Below, piece after piece: positions 24,301-32,230 of a stretch of DNA of 64,000 bases; the stretch's first letter is position 1, and the number at the start of each line of letters is the position of its first letter. Source of the DNA: JABMQB01 sp963677475 (GTDB lineage: Bacteria > Bacteroidota > Bacteroidia > Bacteroidales > Prolixibacteraceae). Both the position numbers and the translations under genes were made by a program. The notes under the pieces were generated by a model that was not told the origin of the DNA, made no database searches, and worked only from the letters and a program-made list of their open reading frames with translations. The stretch is taken from positions 496,001-560,000 of the forward strand of contig CAXXQD010000015.1 in assembly GCA_963677475.2 (NCBI GenBank). Direction: 5' to 3'.

Positions 24301-25178
24301 AAGAAATTGTAATTATCTCAGGCAAAGGAGGGACAGGAAAAACTTCCCTCACAGCATCCTTTATTCAATTGGCAAAAAACAATGTTGTTGCAGCCGATTG
24401 TGATGTGGATGCAGCCGATATGCACTTGCTTCTTCATCCCGATTTTAGAAATGAACAGGATTTTTATAGCGGGTATAAGGCACAAATAAGTAATGAAAGT
24501 TGCACAAATTGTGGGGTATGTGCGCAAAAATGCAAGTTCGGGGCAATTGCCTATAAAAACGGGGAGTATGTTGTAGATAACATTTCTTGTGAAGGATGCG
24601 GTTTTTGTGCCCGAATTTGTCCGGCAAGTGCCATTGCCATGAAGGATGATATGGTTGGAAAGACCTATACCTCGGATATTGGGGATGGATGTAAAATGGT
24701 ACATGCTGTCTTAAATATTGGTGCCGGTAATTCGGGCAAGCTGGTTGCGAAAGTCCGAAAAATGGCTCGGGAAATTGCAGAAAATCAGCAGAGAAACCTG
24801 ATCATAGTTGATGGTCCCCCAGGTATTGGGTGCCCTGTTGTTTCAAGCCTTACGGGAGCAAGTTTAGTTGTGTTGGTTACCGAGCCTACCGTTTCAGGGC
24901 TTCACGACTTAAAACGGGTGTATGCTTTGGTAAAGAAATTTAATATCCCAAGTGCATGCATCATCAATAAATACGATTTAAACTTTCTTAAAGCCAGGGA
25001 AATAGAAGAGTTTCTTGAAAATGAAGGAATTACACATATTTCCAATATTGTTTACAGTGATTCATTTTCAAAAGCAATAATCGAGGGGAAAACAATTCTG
25101 GAATTTGGCGATGAACAACTAAGCGAAAAGATTGAAAATAGCTGGGAGAAAATAAATCTATTAATAGAAACTATTTAA
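24297..25178 (+). CDS. MinD/Mrp-type P-loop ATPase with inserted ferredoxin domain 2
   Basis: 293 residues, a paralogue of the gene before it. Walker A is SGKGGTGKTSLTASF, the cluster motifs are CTNCGVCAQKC and CEGCGFCARIC, and LIIVDGPPGIGCPV is the switch region. Tandem copies like this occur next to NifX-like genes in sulfate reducers and other anaerobes. The overlap of four bases with gene 1 suggests a heterodimer; that is inference. Confidence 0.88.
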   Translation: MKEIVIISGKGGTGKTSLTASFIQLAKNNVVAADCDVDAADMHLLLHPDFRNEQDFYSGYKAQISNESCTNCGVCAQKCKFGAIAYKNGEYVVDNISCEGCGFCARICPASAIAMKDDMVGKTYTSDIGDGCKMVHAVLNIGAGNSGKLVAKVRKMAREIAENQQRNLIIVDGPPGIGCPVVSSLTGASLVVLVTEPTVSGLHDLKRVYALVKKFNIPSACIINKYDLNFLKAREIEEFLENEGITHISNIVYSDSFSKAIIEGKTILEFGDEQLSEKIENSWEKINLLIETI

Positions 25179-25188
25179 AAGTGTTCGT

Positions 25189-25539
25189 ATGAAAATTGCA
25201 TTTACAACGAAAGGAGAGGATTGGGATTCGGCAATCGATCCGCGTTTTGGGAGGACTGAATACATTAGCCTGTTCGATGAAGAGAAGAATGAGTTTAGCT
25301 GTGTTGGTAACAGTGAAATAGCACAACAAGACCATGGGGCCGGTCCAATAACCGCTAAAAAGTTATTTGACCTGAAAGCCGACGTTCTGATCACCGGAAA
25401 TGGACCGGGACAAAATGCTGCAAGAGTGTTGGAAAGCGCCAACATTAAAATATTTGTGGGGGCAGGTTCTATGACTACAAAACAGGCTTTCGAGGCCTAC
25501 AAAAACCAAAAACTCGAAGAACTTACAAGTATTAATTAA
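25189..25539 (+). CDS. NifX/NifB-C-terminal-like protein 2
   Basis: 116 residues. KIAFTTKGEDWDSAIDPRFGRTEYISLFDEE and ADVLITGNGPGQNAARVLESANIKIFVGAGSMTTKQAFEAY follow the DiNase fold. It has DPRFGR where the first NifX-like protein has QHFGHC, so the two copies differ at the presumed ligand site and may carry different cargo. It starts 10 bp after ATPase 2. Confidence 0.82.
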   Translation: MKIAFTTKGEDWDSAIDPRFGRTEYISLFDEEKNEFSCVGNSEIAQQDHGAGPITAKKLFDLKADVLITGNGPGQNAARVLESANIKIFVGAGSMTTKQAFEAYKNQKLEELTSIN

Positions 25540-25605
25540 TAGTAAAAAGGATGGCAATCAAAGGAATAGTTTTGGTTTCGTCCCAATCCGTCAAAATATA
25601 AAAAT

Positions 25606-26967
25606 ATGAAAGCTGATGTACTGATTATTGGAAGTAGTGCCGCTGGTTTGGTGGCTGCTACCACCGGAAAAAGAATTTATCCGGAAAAGGAGTTTGTAGT
25701 GGTTTCAATGAACGATAAAACCCTGATCCCATGTGGCATACCCTATGTTTTTGGGTCTGTTGGTTGTACCGATAAAAATATTCTTCCGGCTCAAAAAATG
25801 TTTGAGTCAAACGGCATAAAATTTATTTATGACGAGGTGTTTAGTATCAATAGAAAGGATAAAACCGTTTCCTTAAAAAACAGCGAAGACATTGTTTTTG
25901 ATAAATTGGTAATCGGGACCGGGTCTTTGCCCTACAAACCGGAATGGCTTCCTGGAGTTGATCTGGAAAATGTATTTACCGTTCCGAAGGATAAAAATTA
26001 TTTGGATGGAATGCAGCAGAAACTGGAAAGCTGCCAAAAAATAATTGTTATTGGTGCCGGATTTATAGGTGTTGAAATATCGGATGAATTGAAAAAGTGC
26101 GGTAAAGAAGTTATCCTGATTGAGAAGCTTCCAAGGATTTTAGGTTTGGCATTTGATGAAGACATATCGTCAAGGGTACGAACGATGCTTGACGATCGCG
26201 GCGTGCAGGTACTCGCCGGAACTGGTGTAAAAGAAATTAGAGGCAAAGAAAAAGTCAATTCGGTAGTGCTTGATAACGATAAAACCCTGGAAGCCGATGC
26301 AGTGATTTTGGCGATGGGCTACCGCCCAAATACAACACTTGCTGCTGCATCGCATATTCCAATCAGCAACAAAGGTTTTATTAAAGTGGATGAATACATG
26401 CGCACCGATGATACCGATATTTTTGCCATTGGCGATTGTGCCGAGAAACGTGACTTTCTTACACGCCAGCCAAGTGCTGTAATGCTTGCGTCAACTGCTT
26501 GTGCTGAAGCCAGGGTTGCCGGAATGAACCTTTTCAAGTTATCAGCCATAAAAACCTTTAGCGGGACCATTTCAATATTTGCAACAGCACTTGGAGGTTC
26601 AGGTTTTGGTGTTGCGGGGTTAACAGAAACCATGGCTAAAGATGCAGGTTTTGATATTGTAACAGGAATTGCCGAAGGAATTGACAGGCATCCCGGATCT
26701 TTGGAAGATACACATCAGCAGTTTGTAAAACTGATTGTGGGCAGGGAAGCCGGAATTATCCTTGGTGGCGAAGTATTTGGAGGCCTTTCGGTGGGTGAAC
26801 TTACCAACCTTATTGGCTTTATCATTCAAAACAGGATGAGTATTAATTCACTGCTTACTGCGCAGATTGGTACCCATCCTTTATTAACGGCCTCGCCAGC
26901 GGGTTATCCACTTTTAAAAGCTGCTGAAAACGCTTCCATGAAATTATTGCAAGCGAATAAAAATTAA
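25606..26967 (+). CDS. FAD/NAD(P)-dependent pyridine nucleotide-disulfide oxidoreductase (NADH oxidase / CoA-disulfide reductase-like)
   Basis: 453 residues. The FAD motif GSSAAGLVAAT is followed about 30 residues later by TLIPCGIPYVFG, whose single cysteine is in the place of the redox cysteine of CoA-disulfide reductase and Nox. The NAD motif is IIVIGAGFIGVEISDEL, and the second FAD contact IFAIGDCAEKRDFL. A C-terminal dimerisation domain (about 330-450) is present. It would reduce a disulfide or persulfide, or oxygen. In this cluster it could supply electrons or sulfur for cluster chemistry; that link is inference from position. Confidence 0.85.
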   Translation: MKADVLIIGSSAAGLVAATTGKRIYPEKEFVVVSMNDKTLIPCGIPYVFGSVGCTDKNILPAQKMFESNGIKFIYDEVFSINRKDKTVSLKNSEDIVFDKLVIGTGSLPYKPEWLPGVDLENVFTVPKDKNYLDGMQQKLESCQKIIVIGAGFIGVEISDELKKCGKEVILIEKLPRILGLAFDEDISSRVRTMLDDRGVQVLAGTGVKEIRGKEKVNSVVLDNDKTLEADAVILAMGYRPNTTLAAASHIPISNKGFIKVDEYMRTDDTDIFAIGDCAEKRDFLTRQPSAVMLASTACAEARVAGMNLFKLSAIKTFSGTISIFATALGGSGFGVAGLTETMAKDAGFDIVTGIAEGIDRHPGSLEDTHQQFVKLIVGREAGIILGGEVFGGLSVGELTNLIGFIIQNRMSINSLLTAQIGTHPLLTASPAGYPLLKAAENASMKLLQANKN

Positions 26968-27068
26968 CAATTCTATATCCCGATGCCATTTCCTGCTTTG
27001 TTGTTTAATGCGGCATTTCAAACAGGTTTTGGCATCCTTTTTTGTAATTGGATAAACCAACTTTAACC

Positions 27069-27911
27069 ATGAAAACATACCTAGATTGTATTCCTTGTTT
27101 TATGCAGCAGGCACTGAACACTGGCAGGGCAGCAGGCATGGAAGATGTTCAGATAAAAGCATTGTTAGATATCATTGGAGCTAAAATTAAGCACTTTAAA
27201 ATGCAAAATAACCCTCCGGAAATGGCAAATATTATCTATAAAGAAATTAGGAAAACAATTGGGCAAATCGATCCGTACAAAGACCTAAAACAGCAGCATA
27301 TCCGCGAAAGCCTTTCTTTATATCCCGAACTAAAAGAAACAGTGGAGTATTCCGAGGATAAACTATTAACCGCCATTCGCATTGCAATTGCTGGAAATAT
27401 TATTGATATGGGGGTCAATAAAAAATTCAATATCTATAAAAATTTGGTTCGCTCCCTTAACCAGGAATTTGCCATTTTCGATTATCTCAAATTTAAAACT
27501 GCCCTGCAAAAAGCACGCTCTGTTTTGTACCTGGGTGATAATGCCGGGGAATCGGTTTTTGACAAAGTACTCATTGAAGAGCTTAGAAAACCCGTGAATT
27601 TTGTGGTGAGGGGTATTCCGGTTATTAATGATGTGACCAAACAAGATGCAATTGATTCGGGTATTGAAAAAGTCGCTGATATTATCTCTTCCGGCTCAAC
27701 GGCTCCGGCTACGATTTTAAAATTGTGCAATAAAAGGTTCCTTTCGAAATTCAACGAAGCTGATATGATTATTAGCAAGGGGCAGGGCAATTTCGAGGGG
27801 TTGTCGGGTACCGATAAGCCGGTATTTTTTCTTCTTAAGGCTAAGTGCCATATTATTGCAAAGGAGCTAGGCGTAAACGAAGGCGACATTATTCTAAAAA
27901 GTGCCATATAA
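27069..27911 (+). CDS. DUF89 / ARMT1-like metal-dependent phosphatase family protein
   Basis: 280 residues from the ATG at 27069 (MKTYLDCIPCFMQQAL); a TTG at 27048 is possible but unlikely. The C-x-x-C near the start (CIPC) and the words YLGDNAGESVFDKVLIEEL, VVRGIPVINDVTKQDA and ADMIISKGQGNFEGL are the DUF89 core, with the metal-binding Asp/Asn (DNAGE, ND, KGQGN). The family removes phosphate from damaged or reactive sugar phosphates. It often follows the MinD-type ATPases in anaerobes, as here. Confidence 0.85.
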   Translation: MKTYLDCIPCFMQQALNTGRAAGMEDVQIKALLDIIGAKIKHFKMQNNPPEMANIIYKEIRKTIGQIDPYKDLKQQHIRESLSLYPELKETVEYSEDKLLTAIRIAIAGNIIDMGVNKKFNIYKNLVRSLNQEFAIFDYLKFKTALQKARSVLYLGDNAGESVFDKVLIEELRKPVNFVVRGIPVINDVTKQDAIDSGIEKVADIISSGSTAPATILKLCNKRFLSKFNEADMIISKGQGNFEGLSGTDKPVFFLLKAKCHIIAKELGVNEGDIILKSAI

Positions 27912-28330
27912 AATTAAGTATCAAGATGAAAGTATTAAGTACTTAGATTTTTGAAAATCTTATTACACATATTTTTGTTTAAATATTGCTTTTTATTGAA
28001 TCCATTTTAATCCTGCATGCTTTTAATGCCCAGAGGTTTTAAATAAATAGACTTTGTGCCCCTTGGTGTCTTGGTGTCTTTGTGGCAAATTACTGGCGTA
28101 ATTCATCTATTTTAACTTGTAATATATCAGTTGTTTATAGGTTTTTTAAGGTAATTTTCAATACGGGTGGTAATGTAAATTATTTATAAAACCTAAGCGT
28201 TTTGATTACAACAAACATTCTTCTTGTAAAATTACCCGTATGTAAACAAATTGTTTAATGTCGAATAATTAAACTATCAAAAAGATATATTTAATTGTAT
28301 AATTTCGATGTTTGTATAAAAATATATGCG
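27912..28330. other. Intergenic region with a tandem-repeat tract and a long inverted repeat
   Basis: No gene. An 8-base drifting repeat (TTTGTGCC CCTTGGTG TCTTGGTG TCTTTGTG) runs from 28053 to 28086. Further on ATACGGGT-GGT-AAT (28161-28174) pairs with ATTACCCGTAT (28231-28241) across 56 bases, and AGGTTTT near 28138 pairs with AAAACCT near 28188. The arms could form a cruciform or an RNA hairpin upstream of the small-gene trio that starts at 28331. Confidence 0.45.
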
Positions 28331-28576
28331 ATGTCGATACAAAATGCTATCTATTTCACAGAAATTTACAAAGCGGAAGATAAGCTTCGTCAATATCTGG
28401 CCGGTTTAGGATCGGCGGATGAGGTTCGCGCATATTTAAAAGAACTGGACCTTGAGTTTACGGACGAGGAGTTTGAAGAAGCATTTAATTTACAGGTTGT
28501 AAAATGTGCTGATGAGGTTGACCACAATATTTTAAAACAAGTAAAACAGGCATATGTAATGCTTGTTACAAGTTAA
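28331..28576 (+). CDS. Nif11-like small protein
   Basis: 81 residues from the ATG at 28331 (MSIQNAIYFTEIY); a start at 28295 is less fitting. The order AIYFTEIYKAEDKLRQYLAGLGSADEVRAYLKEL then LEFTDEEFEEAFN follows the Nif11 domain (a helical domain ending in EFTxEELxxA). Nif11 proteins were first seen beside nitrogenase genes, and the domain also forms leader peptides of some RiPPs. There is no glycine-glycine cleavage site or variable core here, so a precursor peptide is unlikely. It is the first of three small co-directional genes. Confidence 0.5.
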   Translation: MSIQNAIYFTEIYKAEDKLRQYLAGLGSADEVRAYLKELDLEFTDEEFEEAFNLQVVKCADEVDHNILKQVKQAYVMLVTS

Positions 28577-28586
28577 AGAGGAAATT

Positions 28587-28916
28587 ATGGAACAAAATAT
28601 TGCATTAAGGCCACTAGGAAAATTAATGAACCTGATTGAGAGTTCAGGTTACCAGTTGGAATATCAATACGAAGATTTGGTATTTGTGAACCATACAGCA
28701 TTTTTATTTCGTTTTCATGAGCATGACTCAAATCTGGTAATGGTTCATTTTAACGAAGATTGTGACCAGGAATCTAAAGCAAATTTAGGCGAAAAATTGG
28801 TCAGTCTGGCAGCAAAAGAAGCGTTAAAGCTGTCCATATCCACCGATTATAAATTGACATCAGAAGAAGGAAAAGAAGAAGTTCAAGTAATTTTTAAGGA
28901 GGAGAGTGATGTATAA
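28587..28916 (+). CDS. Small acidic protein of unknown function
   Basis: 109 residues from the ATG at 28587, preceded by AGAGGA six bases away. An upstream start at 28563 would run back into the previous gene. The sequence is acidic and soluble, with a beta-alpha pattern (YQLEYQYEDLVFVNHTAFLFRFHEHDSNLVMVHFNEDC) then a helix and an acidic tail. It looks like a small adaptor or inhibitor. I do not recognise a family. It overlaps the next gene by 8 bases. Confidence 0.55.
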   Translation: MEQNIALRPLGKLMNLIESSGYQLEYQYEDLVFVNHTAFLFRFHEHDSNLVMVHFNEDCDQESKANLGEKLVSLAAKEALKLSISTDYKLTSEEGKEEVQVIFKEESDV

Positions 28917-29046
28917 GGATTTTTTTGATTTTTATTCGAACAGTGAATTTAAAAAAGACGTTGAGACTATCAAATGGAACCACGATATTGCCATTCCAAC
29001 CCCAATGGATGAGCTACAGTTTGATGAATGGTTTAGCTGGAACTAG
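28909..29046 (+). CDS. 45-residue protein of unknown function
   Basis: MYKDFFDFYSNSEFKKDVET at its start and DELQFDEWFSWN at the end: aromatic and acidic, no signal peptide. An AAGGAGG lies just upstream of the ATG, an unusually strong Shine-Dalgarno for a Bacteroidota-type genome, and the gene overlaps the preceding one by 8 bases, so translation is plausible. No family is known to me. It is short enough to be missed by gene finders. Confidence 0.55.
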   Translation: MYKDFFDFYSNSEFKKDVETIKWNHDIAIPTPMDELQFDEWFSWN

Positions 29047-29047
29047 C

Positions 29048-29110
29048 TTTAAGCTTTAAGCTTCAAGTAACAAGTAGCCAGTCTCAAGTCTCAAGACTAA
29101 CCAGCAACCA
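29048..29110. repeat. Heptamer-period tandem repeat
   Basis: The gap between the 45-residue gene and the helicase is built of 7-base words that drift: TAAGCTT twice, CAAGTAA, CAAGTAG, CCAGTCT, CAAGTCT, CAAGACT, AACCAGC, AACCAGT twice. The period is constant while the word changes. Confidence 0.7.
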
Positions 29111-29122
29111 GTAACCAGTCTG

Positions 29123-30244
29123 CTATTTCACTTGCCTGATCTGGTTAAAGTGAATACCCAATAGTTTTTCGTAATACCTGATTTGTTTCAGCTCAAAATT
29201 GGTAACAATACTCAACGAAATTCCGTCCCTTCCTGCACGGGCAGTCCTTCCGCTTCGGTGCGTATAATATTCGTCTTTATCGGGCAATTGGTAATGTACC
29301 ACAAATGCCAGTGCTTCAATATCCAGTCCGCGTGCTGCCAAATCGGTGGCAACCAGTATTTGCAGGCTTTGGTTCTTAAAAGCTCGCATCACTTTATCAC
29401 GTTCTTTTTGCAGTAGATCACCGTGAATAGCATCGGTCGCGATGTTTCGGGCTTTTAACTGTTTAGCCAGATTTTGCGCAATGCTTTTGGTTTTACAGAA
29501 TACCACGCCGCGGTTTTTATGCTGCGATTTTAAAAATTGAACCAATACCTGTGTTTTTTCATTCTCATCACAAATAACAAACTGGTGTTCAATGTTTTTA
29601 TTGATCACACTTTTACCGCTAACTTCAATTCGGTGGGCATCGGGCGAAAGGTGTTGTTCTACCATATTCTGGATACCATCGGGCATTGTAGCAGAAAATA
29701 GCCACTTATTTTTCACCGATGATAAATATCCGAGTATCTCATTCAGTTCCTCTTTAAAACCCATGCTTAGCATTTCGTCGGCTTCGTCTAAAACCACCAT
29801 TTTAACATTGCTCAGGTCAACTGCTTCGCGTTTTACCAGGTCGATCAACCTTCCGGGTGTTGCTACAACAATATGGGTAGGCTTTTTCAAAGCGTTTATG
29901 TGCCATTCAATTTGTTTGCCCCCATAAACCGCTTCTGTGAAAATTTTAGTGGTGTATTTGGTGTATTTAAAAAATTGCTTGGCTATTTGTTGCCCCAGTT
30001 CACGTGTAGGGCACAATACCAGCCCTTGAACAACTTTTTGTTGTGGATCAATCCTATGGAGCATTGGTAATCCGTAGGCAGCGGTTTTTCCAGTCCCGGT
30101 TTGGGCTTGTCCTACCAAGTCTGTATCCGCTTCCAACAGCAATGGAATTACCTGCCTTTGAATTTCAGTTGGGGTAACAATGTTCAATTCATTTAATCCT
30201 TTGACGAAATTTTTTCCGATTCCAAGTTCCTTAAAATTTTCCAC
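29123..30244 (-). CDS. DEAD-box RNA helicase
   Basis: 373 residues with every core motif: Q motif (TPTEIQRQVIPLLL), AQTGTGKT, PTRELGQQ, TPGRLIDL, DEADEMLSMGF, SATMP, then ATDLAARGLDI and HRSGRTARAGRDG. The short C-terminus, with no RNA-binding extension, fits a RhlE/CshA-type minimal helicase for RNA unwinding in ribosome assembly or decay. A TACTTTTG box at 30267-30274 on the minus strand, 23 bases before the ATG, matches the -7 consensus. Confidence 0.93.
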   Translation of the reverse strand: MENFKELGIGKNFVKGLNELNIVTPTEIQRQVIPLLLEADTDLVGQAQTGTGKTAAYGLPMLHRIDPQQKVVQGLVLCPTRELGQQIAKQFFKYTKYTTKIFTEAVYGGKQIEWHINALKKPTHIVVATPGRLIDLVKREAVDLSNVKMVVLDEADEMLSMGFKEELNEILGYLSSVKNKWLFSATMPDGIQNMVEQHLSPDAHRIEVSGKSVINKNIEHQFVICDENEKTQVLVQFLKSQHKNRGVVFCKTKSIAQNLAKQLKARNIATDAIHGDLLQKERDKVMRAFKNQSLQILVATDLAARGLDIEALAFVVHYQLPDKDEYYTHRSGRTARAGRDGISLSIVTNFELKQIRYYEKLLGIHFNQIRQVK

Positions 30245-30266
30245 AACAGTATTTTTTAATTTGCCG

Positions 30267-30274
30267 CAAAAGTA
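30267..30274 (-). promoter_or_regulatory. -7 promoter box of the helicase gene
   Basis: On the minus strand it reads TACTTTTG, an exact TAnnTTTG. No TTTG lies at the -33 position. Confidence 0.5.
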
Positions 30275-30354
30275 ACAATTAAAATTTGTTGTTTGGAATT
30301 TATTGAAATAACCCTAAAGTAGGGCAATAAATTAGTATTAGCCATTTAAAGGGC

Positions 30355-30401
30355 AAAAAGAGAACCGTTCCTTCTTTTCAAATTATTAAAGAAACGGTTC
30401 T
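30355..30401 (-). terminator. Terminator of the rhamnosidase/esterase unit
   Basis: On the minus strand AGAACCGTT pairs with AACGGTTCT (plus-strand positions 30361-30369 with 30393-30401), followed by CTTTTTG. It lies about 25 bases past the rhamnosidase stop. Confidence 0.75.
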
Positions 30402-30425
30402 TTAAGCTATTAGCAAGTATTTGAC

Positions 30426-32201
30426 TTATAAAACAGTAATCCCCTCTGGTGCATCAACTTTTGTTTCTATTTCACCATTCGGAAGTTTTGTGTGTTTCAC
30501 TTTTACTATTCCAAAGGGGGTAGGGAAACTTCCTTCTGCCCAATCAAGTTTGCCGAGGTGAGGTTCAATCTTTATGCTTTTGCAACCTGCTTCGGCAATG
30601 GTAATCCCAAGCACATTTTCGGTGAGCCAGGCGGTTACCCCCGACGACCAGCCATGGCATAAACTATGGCGATAGCTCGGGTAACAATAGGCACCAAACG
30701 AACCATGGATGTCGTTTTTCCCTTCAGGTGTAAATTCATCCAAACGGGCAGAGTTTTCCATCCATTCGATATTAAAATCTTCCCAAAAGGTGGTGGCACC
30801 CATATCGAGCATTCCACCCCAATAGGCATCAATAATATCCAATGCTTCGTTGTGCATTCCTGCCATCGAAAGGGCATCTAGCATGTATAAACCATAAAAT
30901 GTGGAGAAACCTGCTGCACCGTTTATGGCAATAACATCGTTGCATGCCTTGTCTGCATCCAGAATACCAGCAACTGCCATTAAAGCAGCAGCTTGTTTCA
31001 GGTTGTTATGTCCCATTACTTTTTTATTTAATTTATTGATAGCCGAAACACATTTTTGGGCAGCCGCTTTTTCGCCAAGCACCTCGCACAGTATTTTAGC
31101 ATCTTTAAGCGCCCACACCAAAAGTGCACGGTAACCTGCTTCAACACCTTCCTGGTTTGGGCTTGATGGCCAGTCTAAAAACCGGAATTTGCTTAAATCT
31201 TCTGTTCCATCTTCGCTTATTTCTGAGTCAATTTGATCAATTAAACCCGCGATATAGTTTTGATGCTTTTTTAGAAAATCCAAATCCCCGTTTTGCTGGT
31301 ACCAATCATGGTGTATAATTAAATACCACATTGAATACGAACTCATTCCGTTCATCCAATTAGGGAGCGGATATTGCTCGCAGGCAAGGTCAAGGCTTTT
31401 GGGAACCACTTCGTTATAGCCAAAAACTTTGGTGATGGTTACCAGCTCGGGGTGAAAATCGCCCAACCAAACCAAACGGTCGCGTTTTATTCCGTCCCAA
31501 AGATATTCCTGCATATTAAGATGGGTTGTGTAAGCCCCTGTTAGCCAGATAGAATCAAGACGGGCATCGCTGCACTTAAACGAACCAAGATAGGGAATGT
31601 CGCGGTAGCGTAATATTGCCCGGGCTTCTTTCAGGTTGATCCTTGTATTGGGCTGAAGCAAGTCAATACGCACAAAACGAAATCCGGTATTCCCAATTTC
31701 AAACAAGCCTGTTCTGGGTATTTCCACAATAATATCGCGTTTGGCATGGTCGTCGGTTGAGAATCCCATAAGCCAGTCGGAATTGTAGGTATTGCTGTTT
31801 GCTTCGCCAATCGATTCGCCAAAACGGATGCGCACCAGTGAAGGTTCACGTCGCGATGAGCCGCCCATAACCAACTGGAGCCCGCCGTGCAATTCTTTGC
31901 CATAGTCCAGTAAAATGCTTGCCGTATCGGTTTCGGTAGATTGTATATTACAGAATCGGGTTTGACGGCTCATATCCGATTGACTGTTGCCCATTTTTAA
32001 AAGTACCTCGCTGTTTTTTATAAATTCCCCCGTTGTGTCCGATTTCCACACAACTCTCAAAGGCGAAATGTAGGTACGCGTCAGTTCATCGTTTTGGGTT
32101 TTCCCTTTATATTCCGATCCAAATACGGGGGGCAATTGTGCCTGGGCATTCACTGTTGAAAGCAAAATACCAAGCAAAAGAATTACGGGTAAGGTTTTCA
32201 T
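30426..32201 (-). CDS. Secreted alpha-L-rhamnosidase-like glycoside hydrolase (GH78)
   Basis: 591 residues with a signal peptide (about 1-21, ending NAQAQ). The beta-sandwich part (about 90-205) is followed by the (alpha/alpha)6 barrel. LWDGIKRDRLVWLGDFHPE is the GH78 general-acid region (DxxxRDR..W.GD), and HGWSSGVTAWLTENVLGI near the end is the usual C-terminal barrel motif. The enzyme removes terminal L-rhamnose from pectin or other glycans. It is shorter than many GH78 (about 700-1000), lacking accessory domains. It lies 29 bp after the CE15 esterase gene and ends at the terminator. Confidence 0.78.
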   Translation of the reverse strand: MKTLPVILLLGILLSTVNAQAQLPPVFGSEYKGKTQNDELTRTYISPLRVVWKSDTTGEFIKNSEVLLKMGNSQSDMSRQTRFCNIQSTETDTASILLDYGKELHGGLQLVMGGSSRREPSLVRIRFGESIGEANSNTYNSDWLMGFSTDDHAKRDIIVEIPRTGLFEIGNTGFRFVRIDLLQPNTRINLKEARAILRYRDIPYLGSFKCSDARLDSIWLTGAYTTHLNMQEYLWDGIKRDRLVWLGDFHPELVTITKVFGYNEVVPKSLDLACEQYPLPNWMNGMSSYSMWYLIIHHDWYQQNGDLDFLKKHQNYIAGLIDQIDSEISEDGTEDLSKFRFLDWPSSPNQEGVEAGYRALLVWALKDAKILCEVLGEKAAAQKCVSAINKLNKKVMGHNNLKQAAALMAVAGILDADKACNDVIAINGAAGFSTFYGLYMLDALSMAGMHNEALDIIDAYWGGMLDMGATTFWEDFNIEWMENSARLDEFTPEGKNDIHGSFGAYCYPSYRHSLCHGWSSGVTAWLTENVLGITIAEAGCKSIKIEPHLGKLDWAEGSFPTPFGIVKVKHTKLPNGEIETKVDAPEGITVL

Positions 32202-32230
32202 GGTTTAGGTATTGAAAATTTATGTGTTAG

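Noticed and set aside
28331..28576. RiPP precursor peptide
   Set aside because: The Nif11-like protein has no double-glycine cleavage site or core region, and no modification or export genes are next to it.
22721..29046. Nitrogen fixation locus
   Set aside because: NifX-like and Nif11-like genes are present, but no nifH, nifD, nifK, nifE, nifN or nifB radical-SAM gene is in the window.
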